Positions 43,466-52,142 of a stretch of DNA of 64,000 nt are shown piece by piece. The notes beneath the pieces were generated by a model. That model ran no database searches and was not told the origin of the DNA. It worked only from the letters and a program-made list of their open reading frames with translations. A program made the position numbers and the translations under genes. The DNA is taken from positions 62,001 through 126,000 of the forward strand of contig CAYPNF010000021.1 in NCBI GenBank assembly GCA_964411985.1, given 5' to 3'. How positions within the stretch are numbered: the stretch's first letter is position 1; every line of letters begins with the position of its first letter. Source of the stretch: CAYPNF01 sp964411985. Lineage in GTDB: Bacteria > Verrucomicrobiota > Verrucomicrobiia > Limisphaerales > J093.

Positions 43466-43564
43466 ACGGAAACCCGTTTTGGCGACTCATTGTGGATGGG
43501 CAAGGGCCTACGCCAAAGCCTTTGCGTATGACCGGTTCCACGGAGCAGGGAATACCGATATGCC

Positions 43565-44041
43565 TTAGGCAGGAGCTGAGAATGGGCCGTCGATAGGCCT
43601 GTTCAGGATCAACTCGTGAATCTTTGCAAGGGCTTGCTCTGCTCGCTCCGCTACCGCCGGAGATAAGCTCTCGCCGTAGTCCAGGCACACCGCACGAATA
43701 GTAACGAGCCAAGCCTCTGGGCTATGCCCGTACAGCAAACAACTCAGGCCCAAAATCGCATCAGGCTTGGCCGAATGGCTCACAGAATCCTCAGCCTGAG
43801 CCGCAACGATGCGAGAGATTTCCACTCCATCGCAGTCAGCTCGAGTCGTGGCATCGATGAAGATGACCAACTGGGCTTCGGCGACGTCCGCAGCCAAGTC
43901 GGGCGTCAGTTGGTGGACCGCCAGCACCCGCACCCTGGGAATCTTCAACGCTTCAACCCGTTCGGCAAGGCAGGGGCCGACCCCATCGTCAGAACGGAGG
44001 GTGTTCCCATAGCCAATAACCAGGATGGAGGATTCAGACAC
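43565..44041 (-). CDS. hoxW: Hydrogenase maturation protease (HoxW/HyaD-like)
   Basis: The protease trims the C-terminus of the hydrogenase large subunit after nickel insertion. The 158-residue product starts GTG at 44041, with AGGA six bases upstream. It has the family's opening ILVIGYGNTLRSDDGVGP (Asp for nickel recognition), then IFIDATTRAD and a C-terminal helix. The frame is open up to 44110, but the HyaD-like fold begins right after the GTG. It follows hoxH by 95 bases on the same strand, so it is the dedicated protease of that enzyme. Confidence 0.92.
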   Translation of the reverse strand: MSESSILVIGYGNTLRSDDGVGPCLAERVEALKIPRVRVLAVHQLTPDLAADVAEAQLVIFIDATTRADCDGVEISRIVAAQAEDSVSHSAKPDAILGLSCLLYGHSPEAWLVTIRAVCLDYGESLSPAVAERAEQALAKIHELILNRPIDGPFSAPA

Positions 44042-44136
44042 GTGTTTCCTATACGAGGCGGCAAACGAATCCGCCCTCCAAGGAGGCCCGTTCCACAGAG
44101 AACGATGCAAAAGTGAGTAGGAAGCAAAAGGGCCTG

Positions 44137-45558
44137 CTACCGACTCCGCCGATCCAGAATCTGCCCTTGCCGATCGACCAATGTCACCTCCAAAGCCATG
44201 CGACCGTCAGCGTGAGTGGAACAACTGAGGCAAGGGTCGAAGCATCGAATCCCAGCCTCGACACGGTTCAGCATAGCCTCGGGAACCGTCGGACCCTGGA
44301 TGTAGTGGCGGGCGATCTGACCAATGGTTCGGTTCATCGCGAGGTTGTTCTGGCCAGTGGCGATAATCATGTTCACCCGCTGGATCAATCCATTCTCATC
44401 TACTCGATAGTGATGGAACAGAGTGCCGCGAGGCGCTTCACTCACACCCACGCCTTCGAGACGATTGATCCCCGCGTCCGCGCGGAGCCGGGTTGACATG
44501 AGATCAGGATCCGCAACCAAAATCTCGATTTGCTCGAGAGAAGCGAGGATTTCGATGAGCCGCGCGTAATGGTAGAGGAAAGAGGAGGTCACCGCGCCCC
44601 AGCCGTGGCTCTTGAATATGGCCAACTCCGCATCGGCCAACGGGGTCCCCATATGGGTGCAGACGTTGAGGCGGGCCAGCGGGCCGACCCGGTACATTCC
44701 TTTCGGATAACCAAGCGTCTTGAAATAGGGCGACTTCAGGTAAGAATTCGGTTCCACCGCTTCTCCGATGAACTCCTGATACCTTGCGGGTTCAATCTGG
44801 TCTGCGATGATATTGCCGCCTCCGTCGGTAAAGCGAAGCAGGCCATCGTAGTGCTCCCAAGCCCCACCCGGCCCCACCAATCCCATAAACAGACTGGCAA
44901 AATTGCCGAAGATCTGGGTTTCGGCTTCATGGGACTTCAGGATCCCCTTGAACAACTGCAGAGCGAGGATTGCCGTCTGCTTGGCTTCGGGAAGCCCCCG
45001 GAGAATCGCCTCCTTGGCACCGGGGGTCATGGCGGCGCGAACTCCCCCTGGCACAGCCCACGCTGGATGGATCTTCTTGCCCCCCAAATGCTCGATGACT
45101 TCCTGGCCAAACTGGCGTAATCTGATCCCTTTGCGTGCCAGCGCCGGATCCTTCGCAACCAATCCGAGCACATTGCGCGTTGCGGGAGGAGTATCCCAGC
45201 CTAAGACAAAATCAGGAGCGCTCAGGTGGAAGAAGCTGAGGGCATGGGACTGCACCAATTGCCCGAGGTTCATCAAACGGCGCAGCTTGCTGGCCGCAGG
45301 TGGAATCTCCACCGCCAAAATGGCATCCCCCGCTTTGGCCGAAGCGAGCAGGTGGCTCACCGGGCAAATCCCGCAGACTCGTGGCGTGATGCCGGGCATT
45401 TCCGAAAAGGGGCGACCCTCACAAAAGCGCTCGAAGCCGCGAAATTCCGTCACATGGAACCTCGCATCCGACACGTTCCCGTCGTCGTCCAACTGAATCG
45501 TGATCTTAGCGTGACCTTCAATGCGGGTCACCGGGTCAATCTTTATCCACTGAGCCAT
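44137..45558 (-). CDS. hoxH: NAD-linked [NiFe] hydrogenase large subunit HoxH
   Basis: HoxH carries the Ni-Fe active site that splits or makes H2. The 473-residue product has the L1 motif RVCGICPVSH (Cys62, Cys65) and the C-terminal L2 motif DPCLSCSTHA (Cys443, Cys446). A 23-residue tail follows the expected cleavage site after His449 or Ala450, to be removed by HoxW. The N-terminal KIDPVTRIEGH is universal for the family. The whole set of NAD-module genes upstream points to group 3d. ATG 45558 was preferred to an in-frame TTG at 45573. Confidence 0.97.
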   Translation of the reverse strand: MAQWIKIDPVTRIEGHAKITIQLDDDGNVSDARFHVTEFRGFERFCEGRPFSEMPGITPRVCGICPVSHLLASAKAGDAILAVEIPPAASKLRRLMNLGQLVQSHALSFFHLSAPDFVLGWDTPPATRNVLGLVAKDPALARKGIRLRQFGQEVIEHLGGKKIHPAWAVPGGVRAAMTPGAKEAILRGLPEAKQTAILALQLFKGILKSHEAETQIFGNFASLFMGLVGPGGAWEHYDGLLRFTDGGGNIIADQIEPARYQEFIGEAVEPNSYLKSPYFKTLGYPKGMYRVGPLARLNVCTHMGTPLADAELAIFKSHGWGAVTSSFLYHYARLIEILASLEQIEILVADPDLMSTRLRADAGINRLEGVGVSEAPRGTLFHHYRVDENGLIQRVNMIIATGQNNLAMNRTIGQIARHYIQGPTVPEAMLNRVEAGIRCFDPCLSCSTHADGRMALEVTLVDRQGQILDRRSR

Positions 45559-45604
45559 AGAAAACTGGGGCAAATGAAGTTAGTGGTGCGCTGGACAGAT
45601 GGGG

Positions 45605-46147
45605 TCAGCCGAATCGAATATTTTCACCCGTGAGGACCGGGATTTTGCCCGCCCCAACCTGTTCCAAAAGTGCTTTGATGCGGCTGGCGGGGGGAGGACA
45701 ACCCGGCAGGAAGAAGTCCACCTGGACCGCCTCGTGAAGTGGCAGGACCCGGTCCAGCAGAACCGGAAGGACATTCCGATCCGAAGGGATCTGCGGATGG
45801 AGATTGGACGGGTCCAGGTAGGCGCGGGTCAGCACCACTTCCGCCTTCCCTAGAGGGTTCCGCATCGAGGTGACATTGCCGGTCACCGCACAATCACCGA
45901 AGGCGACCACCACTTTGGTCTGCTTGCGAATGATGCGGATTAACTCCAGGTTGTCGTGATTGGCAACGGCTCCCTCGACCAAACAAACGTCCACGTTCTG
46001 GGGATACTCTTTGATGTCGATGATGGGGCTGTAGACCAAGTCGGCAAGGCCAGCCAACTCGATCAGCCACTCATCCAGGTCCAGGAAGGACATGTGGCAA
46101 CCTGAGCATCCGCCCAGCCAAACGGTGGCGATTCTTAAGCGATCCAT
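45605..46147 (-). CDS. hoxY: NAD-linked [NiFe] hydrogenase small subunit HoxY
   Basis: HoxY holds the proximal [4Fe-4S] cluster and passes electrons from HoxH to the diaphorase module. The 180-residue product has the four ligands: Cys14 and Cys17 in GGCSGCHMSF, Cys86 in GDCAVTGN, and Cys150 in PGCPPP. It lacks a Tat signal and the medial and distal cluster domain of membrane hydrogenases, as expected for soluble group 3d. It overlaps hoxU by 13 bases. Confidence 0.97.
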   Translation of the reverse strand: MDRLRIATVWLGGCSGCHMSFLDLDEWLIELAGLADLVYSPIIDIKEYPQNVDVCLVEGAVANHDNLELIRIIRKQTKVVVAFGDCAVTGNVTSMRNPLGKAEVVLTRAYLDPSNLHPQIPSDRNVLPVLLDRVLPLHEAVQVDFFLPGCPPPASRIKALLEQVGAGKIPVLTGENIRFG

Positions 46148-46851
46148 TGTTTCTTCTCCCTTGCAGTAACGATAAAATCAAGTCGAGTCCGATCACGTTC
46201 CATCTCAGAAACGGTCGATCCTTTCCGGAACAGCGCTCCGGTGGGACACGCCAGCACACACTTGCCGCAGGAGGTGCAACTGTCCGCCGCGCCCCAGGGC
46301 TGATTCAAATCGGTGATCACCCGAGCTTTGGCTCCGCGCCCGGAATTGTCCCAGGTGTGAGCTCCCTCGATCTGGCTACAGACCCGACCGCAGCGCCCGC
46401 AGAGCACGCAGCGGTTGTGGTCAAGTCCGAACAACCGATGGGTGATATCCACCTCAAAGGCGGAAAACCGATAATCGAAACGAACATGATCCATGCCTTG
46501 TGAGACCGCGAGGTCCTGCAACTCGCAGTGTCCATTGGAAACGCAGACCGCGCACACATGGTTCCGCTCCGCGAACAACAACTCCAAGAGCATGCGCCGG
46601 TACTTGCGAAGACGCTCCGTGTCGGTGCGGACCTCCATCCCTTCCGCCACCTTGAGCACGCAAGCAGGCTGTAGTTTAGGGCTCCCACCGACCTCCACCA
46701 GACAGAGGCGGCAGGCGCCTGCATTCATCACACCGTCCAGCTGGCAGAGCGTGGGGATGGTGACCCCCGCTTCGCGCGCCGCTTCCAGTACTGTCTGGTC
46801 TTCGCCAGCAGCCACCGGGTGTCCATCTATCGTCAGCGTTTTTGCGGCCAT
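46135..46851 (-). CDS. hoxU: Hydrogenase diaphorase subunit HoxU (NuoG-like iron-sulfur protein)
   Basis: HoxU is the iron-sulfur relay between HoxF and HoxY. The 238-residue product has an N-terminal [2Fe-2S] domain (Cys36, 47, 50, 64), the His/Cys cluster segment HVCAVCVSNGHC (about 98-109), and two [4Fe-4S] motifs: CVLCGRCGRVC (148-158) and CTSCGKCVLACP (192-203). This matches the N-terminal part of complex I NuoG. It sits 18 bases after hoxF. Confidence 0.96.
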   Translation of the reverse strand: MAAKTLTIDGHPVAAGEDQTVLEAAREAGVTIPTLCQLDGVMNAGACRLCLVEVGGSPKLQPACVLKVAEGMEVRTDTERLRKYRRMLLELLFAERNHVCAVCVSNGHCELQDLAVSQGMDHVRFDYRFSAFEVDITHRLFGLDHNRCVLCGRCGRVCSQIEGAHTWDNSGRGAKARVITDLNQPWGAADSCTSCGKCVLACPTGALFRKGSTVSEMERDRTRLDFIVTAREKKQWIA

Positions 46852-46869
46852 AATGTCCTCTTGGTCGGT

Positions 46870-48528
46870 TTATGCCTTTCCAGACTTGGCTGCCTCCTGT
46901 GCCACCGCGTTCGGAGGCGGCCCGTCGTGACCCTGGCCGACCGGTTGCAGCAGATCCATGTACTCCTTGCGGAAAAAGCGAAGGGTGCTGAGTACGGGAT
47001 TGGGCGCGGTCTGTCCCAAGCCGCACAGACTCGTGCTTCTCACCATGTCGCAGAGGTCCTCCAACAAAGCAAGATCTCGAGCGGTAGCCCTTTTCTCGAG
47101 AATCTTGGCCAGGAGCTGGTGCATCTGCACGGTGCCGGTCCGGCAAGGCACACAACGCCCACACGATTCGTCCATGCAGAACTCCATGAAGAATCGGGCC
47201 ACATCCACCATGTGCGTGCCTTCATCCATCACGATCATGCCACCGGAGCCCATGATCGAACCCAGTTTCGTGAGGGATTCATAGTCTACAGGAGTATCGA
47301 GCGCGTCGTTGGGAATACAGCCGCCGGAGGGACCACCCGTCTGCACAGCTTTCACGGTCTTTCCGTCCGGTGCGCCACCTCCCATCTCTTCCACAATCTT
47401 CCGAAGGGAAGTCCCCATCGGCACTTCAATGAGTCCCGTGTTCTCGATCTTGCCAGCCAGGGCAAATACCTTGGTGCCTTTGCTCTTTTCGGTACCTAGA
47501 CTGGAGAACCATTCAGGTCCCTTGAGGATGATAGGGGCAACATTGGCGAAGGTCTCCACGTTGTTGATCAAAGTAGGATGACCAAACAGACCGCTTTCCG
47601 CGGGGAAAGGCGGACGAGGCCGAGGTGTGCCCCGTTTTCCCTCGACGGATGCCATCAAAGCAGTCTCCTCGCCACAAACGAAGGCGCCGGCCCCGATGCG
47701 AATGTCGATATTGAAGGTGAAGGGTGAGTCGAAAACACCGCTGCCCAGGAGCCCATACTGCTTCGCTTGCCGAATGGCTGTCTGGAGTCGACTGATGGCC
47801 AGAGGGTACTCGGCTCGCACGTAAATGTAGCCCTGCTCCGACCCAACGGCATAGGCGGCAATCGCCATGCCCTCAAGCACTCGATGAGGATCACTCTCCA
47901 GCACACTGCGATCCATGAATGCCCCAGGATCTCCCTCATCCGCGTTGCAAATGACGAACTTTCTTGTGCTTTGAGTCTTGGCAACGGTAGTCCATTTGAG
48001 GCCGGTGGGATACCCCGCGCCGCCTCGACCACGCAGCCCGCTCTTCACCATGGCCCCCACCACCTCGGTGGGCGACATTTCCCGCAGAACGTGTCGCAGA
48101 GCCTGATACCCGTCCTCAGCGATGTACGATTCAATACGTTCAGGATCGATCACCCCGCTGTTGGACAGGACGACAGACAACTGATTCTTGAAGAAAGGAT
48201 GATTCCAATCCCCTCGGGAGACCTCGGTCATGCCTCCCACCAGCGTTCCTACAACGGAGGAAGCGTCCGTGGATGTAACCCTTTGGTAAAGAGCTCCGTC
48301 AGGGTCTACCGCGACCAAAGGACCCTGACAACACAGGCGCATGCAGCCCACACCTCGAACTTCCACTTGGTCGCTCAGACCCGCTGCCTTCACCGCCTCG
48401 TCGAGAGCCTTCTTGACCTCCTCCCCACCCGAGGAAATACATCCAGCCGCCATGCAACACCGCAGCGTGAACTTCTTTCGGGAAGCGATCTCCGCCTCCT
48501 TAATTCGCATCAGATCGTCAAGAACCAT
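46870..48528 (-). CDS. hoxF: Hydrogenase diaphorase subunit HoxF (NuoF-like, NAD- and FMN-binding)
   Basis: HoxF oxidises NADH or reduces NAD+. The 552-residue product has an N-terminal thioredoxin-like [2Fe-2S] domain (cysteines near 24-30 and 62-67, in CMAAGC and GCMRLCCQGP). The NuoF core follows with GRGGAGYPTGLKW for NADH, CNADEGDPGAFMDR for FMN, and the [4Fe-4S] site ESCGRCVPCRTG. The C-terminus has a short Pro/Ala tail. It overlaps hoxE by 11 bases. Cofactor sites look intact. Confidence 0.97.
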   Translation of the reverse strand: MVLDDLMRIKEAEIASRKKFTLRCCMAAGCISSGGEEVKKALDEAVKAAGLSDQVEVRGVGCMRLCCQGPLVAVDPDGALYQRVTSTDASSVVGTLVGGMTEVSRGDWNHPFFKNQLSVVLSNSGVIDPERIESYIAEDGYQALRHVLREMSPTEVVGAMVKSGLRGRGGAGYPTGLKWTTVAKTQSTRKFVICNADEGDPGAFMDRSVLESDPHRVLEGMAIAAYAVGSEQGYIYVRAEYPLAISRLQTAIRQAKQYGLLGSGVFDSPFTFNIDIRIGAGAFVCGEETALMASVEGKRGTPRPRPPFPAESGLFGHPTLINNVETFANVAPIILKGPEWFSSLGTEKSKGTKVFALAGKIENTGLIEVPMGTSLRKIVEEMGGGAPDGKTVKAVQTGGPSGGCIPNDALDTPVDYESLTKLGSIMGSGGMIVMDEGTHMVDVARFFMEFCMDESCGRCVPCRTGTVQMHQLLAKILEKRATARDLALLEDLCDMVRSTSLCGLGQTAPNPVLSTLRFFRKEYMDLLQPVGQGHDGPPPNAVAQEAAKSGKA

Positions 48529-49051
48529 GGCTCATCCATCCTTTCACTTTGGCCAAAGCCATTTCCGGCGTTTGGCGGGCCGTGACCAATCCATCATACA
48601 CCACCGCCGGAGCGATGCCACACGCCCCAATGCACCGGGCTGTCAGGAGGGACACCCGGCTATCGGGGGTGGTTTCGCCAGCCTTGATACCCGTAAACTT
48701 CTCGATGGTCTCCACCACCTTGTCAGCACCCTTCACGTAGCAAGCGGTTCCCATGCAGACTACACAGCTGTGGGCCCCTTTGGGTTTCAGGGTAAAATAG
48801 TGGTAGAAAGTCGCAACCCCATACACCCGGCTCGGAGGAAGCTTCAGGCTGTGAGCAATATGCACCAGCAACTCGTTCTCGAGGTAGCCGAAGAGTTCCT
48901 GGGCTTTATGCAGCACCTCGATCAGCGCATCCTGCTTGTGCTGCTGACGCTTCATCAACGTGTCGAGGATTTTGTAGCGCTTGTCGGCGGCCGCTGGATT
49001 CTTGGTTCCCTGGCCAGGCCCGGCTGGAGCTGTTTGCGCGATCGCTTCCAT
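48518..49051 (-). CDS. hoxE: Hydrogenase diaphorase subunit HoxE (NuoE-like)
   Basis: HoxE is a thioredoxin-like [2Fe-2S] protein that may exchange electrons with ferredoxin. The 177-residue product has a helical N-terminus (about 25-75) and a C-terminal domain with the cluster ligands in CMGTACYVKGA and ARCIGACGIAP. Its presence separates this HoxEFUYH type from the HoxFUYH enzymes that lack it. It is the first gene of the hydrogenase operon. No hyp maturation genes are in the window. Confidence 0.96.
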   Translation of the reverse strand: MEAIAQTAPAGPGQGTKNPAAADKRYKILDTLMKRQQHKQDALIEVLHKAQELFGYLENELLVHIAHSLKLPPSRVYGVATFYHYFTLKPKGAHSCVVCMGTACYVKGADKVVETIEKFTGIKAGETTPDSRVSLLTARCIGACGIAPAVVYDGLVTARQTPEMALAKVKGWMSHGS

Positions 49052-49100
49052 AGGCGTCGTTCTTGCTCGAATCCCGCACTTTTCCTAATCCAGTACGGAG

Positions 49101-49153
49101 GTTGTTTGGTTAAAAGTTATGACTCCACCCTAGCGAAAGCCTCACCAAACAAC
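49101..49153. promoter_or_regulatory. Perfect 10-bp inverted repeat upstream of the hydrogenase operon
   Basis: GTTGTTTGGT (49101-49110) and ACCAAACAAC (49144-49153) are exact reverse complements with a 33-base spacer. They lie 50-102 bases before the hoxE start, where an operator or two regulator half sites would sit. A TTGACA on minus (49170-49165) is nearby but has no good -10 box at 16-18 bases. Confidence 0.45.
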
Positions 49154-49219
49154 TCCCCGGAAATTGTCAAAAGTCAGCCTTTTCTTGCTATCACCCATCT
49201 TACACATCAGCAGAGAACC

Positions 49220-49930
49220 TTATCTCGGGCGTACTAATAACTCCTCAACAATGACATGTGATGGCAAATTCACACAGAGCAGGACGCAATCGGCCACATC
49301 CTCAGGGCGCATCATTCGGGCGCGGGCTTCAGGACTGGGCGGCTCAGGTCGAAGCTTCAAGAGGGGGGTGTCAATATCGCCAGGAAAAACGGCGCAAGCG
49401 CGGACCCCATTCCCGCGTTCCTCTGCGTTGATGCTCTGCGTCAAGCCAGCCAATCCAAACTTGGACATCACATAGGCAGGGCCGGCCTTGGGACTGGCCT
49501 GTTTCCCGGCATCGGACACAATGTTGACAATCGTCCCGGACCGCCGTTCGCGCATCTGTGGCAGGAATGCCTGTACACAGTAGTAAGCGCCGTGAAGGTT
49601 GGTCTCGATGAGTCGGGCATACTCCTCCTTCGACAACACGGCCAGGCTACGCCCGGGGGTGTTGGTCCCCGCAGCGTTGACAAGAACTTCCACCGCCTCC
49701 AACCCGGCACACACCTCGACTCCCATCTTCTCTACCGCCAGGTGGTTGCGAATATCGCACGGGCAAACGAGTAATTGCCGGGCAAGTTCCCCAGCCATAC
49801 TCACCGTCTCCCTCAGCGCCTCCTCCCGGCGTCCGACCAATGCAACCCGAAAACCCAAACGCGCCAAGCCCAACGCCACCGCTTGGCCCACTCCGCTGCC
49901 CGCCCCGGTCACTACCGCTGTTTTCATCAT
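49220..49930 (-). CDS. Short-chain dehydrogenase/reductase
   Basis: The 236-residue product is a classical SDR with the cofactor motif TGAGSGVG (8-15), NAAG near 88, the catalytic Ser in NIVSDAG and the YVMSK active site (YxxxK). ILVNAAGTN-like and FPGDIDTPL segments fit the family. It ends in SHVIVEELLVRPR, where most SDRs have a substrate-loop tail. The substrate is unknown. It is on the same strand as the hydrogenase genes but 168 bases upstream. Confidence 0.93.
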   Translation of the reverse strand: MMKTAVVTGAGSGVGQAVALGLARLGFRVALVGRREEALRETVSMAGELARQLLVCPCDIRNHLAVEKMGVEVCAGLEAVEVLVNAAGTNTPGRSLAVLSKEEYARLIETNLHGAYYCVQAFLPQMRERRSGTIVNIVSDAGKQASPKAGPAYVMSKFGLAGLTQSINAEERGNGVRACAVFPGDIDTPLLKLRPEPPSPEARARMMRPEDVADCVLLCVNLPSHVIVEELLVRPR

Positions 49931-50083
49931 AAGATCAGATGGATTACCTGCGTCGTTCAGGTCTGGAAACCTTCTTATTAGACTCTGTGCCGAGCCTGAG
50001 TGTCAAACCAATGTATTGACAGCGGCCAAGCCGTTCCGCACGCTTGCCCCTCCGGTCTTGGATCGGGTTACTGTTTCTGTAGT

Positions 50084-50581
50084 ATGCTGAAGTGTCATGA
50101 GTTATTTGGTTTCATGTCTCCCGCCCTGGCGCAGGAGATCTTGGAGTATGCGTACGGTTCGGACAAGCTTCTCTACCGCGCAATCCTGAGTGCGGTGGCG
50201 GAAGCGCGCCGGCTACGTCCCGCCTTTTTTGAGAAGAAGCCTCGGACTGAGCGCCACACCGACATGTTGGGAATGCTGAGCAAACCTCGTTTGGAAGAGG
50301 CCAGCGCAAACCTCCTCCGCACTTGGCTTCTCAAGAGTCAGACCGCCATGCTGGGCGACTTTCTCGATGCGATGGGGATCAAGCATGACAAAGGAGTGGT
50401 GAGCGATTTTCCGGCGACGGTGGAGGATGCGAAACTCACCGCGGCGGTGGAAGGACTCCTGGCTAAGTACCCGGCGGACAAAGTCACCGTCTACCTGAAC
50501 ACGATCACGGCCACAAGCGGAGTCAACTGGCCCAACCTCGAAACCATGCTACAAAACGATAGTCGGCTTCAGCCAGCGTAG
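50084..50581 (+). CDS. Helical protein of unknown function
   Basis: From ATG 50084 the product has 165 residues (155 from ATG 50114, which directly begins MSPALAQEILEYAYGSD). It is charged and mostly helical, with ANLLRTWLLKSQTAMLGDFLDAMGIKHD in the middle and KVTVYLNTITATSGVNWPNLETML at the end. There is no signal peptide, membrane helix or cysteine cluster. I do not recognise the family. A rho-independent terminator follows, which supports it as a real gene. Confidence 0.75.
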   Translation: MLKCHELFGFMSPALAQEILEYAYGSDKLLYRAILSAVAEARRLRPAFFEKKPRTERHTDMLGMLSKPRLEEASANLLRTWLLKSQTAMLGDFLDAMGIKHDKGVVSDFPATVEDAKLTAAVEGLLAKYPADKVTVYLNTITATSGVNWPNLETMLQNDSRLQPA

Positions 50582-50609
50582 TTACTCGTTCGCCCCTACA
50601 ACTTTTCTC

Positions 50610-50633
50610 AAGGCCGCCTTTCGGCGGCCTTTT
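50610..50633 (+). terminator. Rho-independent terminator
   Basis: AAGGCCGCC and GGCGGCCTT form a 9-bp perfect stem with loop TTTC, followed by TTTTCG. It lies 29 bases after the preceding plus-strand stop and can also act on minus because an A run faces it. Confidence 0.85.
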
Positions 50634-50726
50634 CGTTGGGTACCGAACGCGCCCTTGCTTGGCCGGAAGTTACCATTCCGCATAACAGCGGAGCAGTGCC
50701 AGGCCTGGGCGTTGTTCTCCCAGGCG

Positions 50727-52142
50727 TTAACGCCGTGTCACCGTGACCGCGATACTACTGGTGGCTGTAAGTCCTCCGGCGTCTGCAATCGTCACTTGGA
50801 GCCTGTAACGTCCCGGGCTCGGGAACCTCGCCAAGGTGTTCTTGGCCCTGTTTGGACCGTTCGCGCTGAACGTCACCCCTGCTGCACCGGAACCCGACCA
50901 GGTATACGTCAGGTTGGGCTCCCCTCCATCGTCCGCACCCAGTACGCTTAACTCAGTCGGTACCCCGCTCACTGGGTCTGCAGCAACACTCGCTCCTTTG
51001 GCAATCGTCGGCGGTTTGTTGGGTGGTGCGTCCGGTCTCAAGAACCACGGCGTGGCGCTGGAATCGGTCGTCATCTGACAAAGCAGCAGGTTAGCATATT
51101 TGGTGAGGCCGCTGAGCGATGGGTGCAAGCCGTCCGAGGCCACATCAGCCATGCTCCAGACGAGTCCGTCGTAGTGTCGAGGCGTGCCGTCGGGATAGCT
51201 CCAAAAGTAGGGTCCCCAGGCCAGCCACGGTGCTTTGACCGGTCCTCGGGCAGGATCGTAATTGAGATCCGGAGCACCATGGATCTGGTCCTCGATCACC
51301 CACTTGACTCCCCAAGCTGCGTCGTGATTGAACGGTTCGATAGGGCCACCGATAAATTCGACGTTCTTCGCAAGGGTTGCGGTCATGTACATCGCTGCTT
51401 TGGTGGAGCTGTAGATGATTCTGACGTTGGGATAACGCGTGTAGATGGCGTGAACGATCTCCTTCCACGCGAGCTTCGATTGTTGAGCATCCGCCGGGAA
51501 AGTCCTGGCCTCCGGGGGCAGATTGGTTCCCCACGATTTTCCCGACACAGGCATGGAGAGCCAAACGATTTGGACCTGCCGGGGGGTGACTCCCTGCTCT
51601 TTGAGCGCGTGGTCGAGCGACCTGTAAAAAGGGCTGTTCGGACCCGGATCGCCTGTGCCCCCATTACCTCCGTCTAGCTGGTATTCGAAGCCATAGGCGA
51701 TGAAGAGCTTAGCGTTCCTGGCTGGGTTAGCATTCGCCCGGGTCATAAAGGTTGTGGAGGTATCGCTTTCGTCGCCACGATGCCACGCCCCATACCCGTT
51801 CGAGACGCTCACTGGCATCATGACAATCTTGCCGTTCATGTGGTCAGGTTTGCCATCGCCGTCCAAAGGCACGATGCTTTGCGCGATTTTTCGTCCCGCC
51901 GCATCGTGGGCGGCAGGGCGGGCATTGCTTGCGCCCGGATACAGGCCTCCCTCCTGTCCATTGTAGGTCTGTCCGGGACCGAGATCCACGAGGGGCGGCA
52001 ACATCCCGTTCCCTTGTCCGGGGGCATCGTCGTCAGCATGGCGCTGCCCAAGATCTGATTGCGAATAGGCGGAATACACCAGGCCCAGGCAGAAGATCGC
52101 GGAAGCATCGACGCTTAGGGCTCTTTGCAGGAGTGGATTCAT
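50727..52142 (-). CDS. Secreted SGNH-hydrolase-like protein with C-terminal Ig/PKD-like domain
   Basis: From ATG 52142 the product has 471 residues with a signal peptide (about 1-29, ending SAYSQ). The middle part has VMMPVSVSNGYGAW near the N-terminal third, a likely block I with the catalytic Ser, and SDGLHPSLSG as the block V Asp-x-x-His. From about residue 375 a PKD- or Ig-like domain (LSVLGADDGGEPNLTYTWSG to LTATSSIAVTV) ends the protein. It is probably a carbohydrate esterase or binding protein. Its start overlaps the stop of the large DUF4091 gene by four bases, so they are cotranscribed. Confidence 0.8.
   Translation of the reverse strand: MNPLLQRALSVDASAIFCLGLVYSAYSQSDLGQRHADDDAPGQGNGMLPPLVDLGPGQTYNGQEGGLYPGASNARPAAHDAAGRKIAQSIVPLDGDGKPDHMNGKIVMMPVSVSNGYGAWHRGDESDTSTTFMTRANANPARNAKLFIAYGFEYQLDGGNGGTGDPGPNSPFYRSLDHALKEQGVTPRQVQIVWLSMPVSGKSWGTNLPPEARTFPADAQQSKLAWKEIVHAIYTRYPNVRIIYSSTKAAMYMTATLAKNVEFIGGPIEPFNHDAAWGVKWVIEDQIHGAPDLNYDPARGPVKAPWLAWGPYFWSYPDGTPRHYDGLVWSMADVASDGLHPSLSGLTKYANLLLCQMTTDSSATPWFLRPDAPPNKPPTIAKGASVAADPVSGVPTELSVLGADDGGEPNLTYTWSGSGAAGVTFSANGPNRAKNTLARFPSPGRYRLQVTIADAGGLTATSSIAVTVTRR

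Noticed and set aside
43490..43530. ACGCCAAAG/CCTTTGCGT near-palindrome between the DUF1080 and hoxW genes as a bidirectional terminator
   Set aside because: Arms are imperfect, almost no loop is left and no T run follows on either strand.
49165..49170. TTGACA on minus upstream of hoxE as a sigma-70 -35 box
   Set aside because: No acceptable -10 hexamer lies 16-18 bases downstream.
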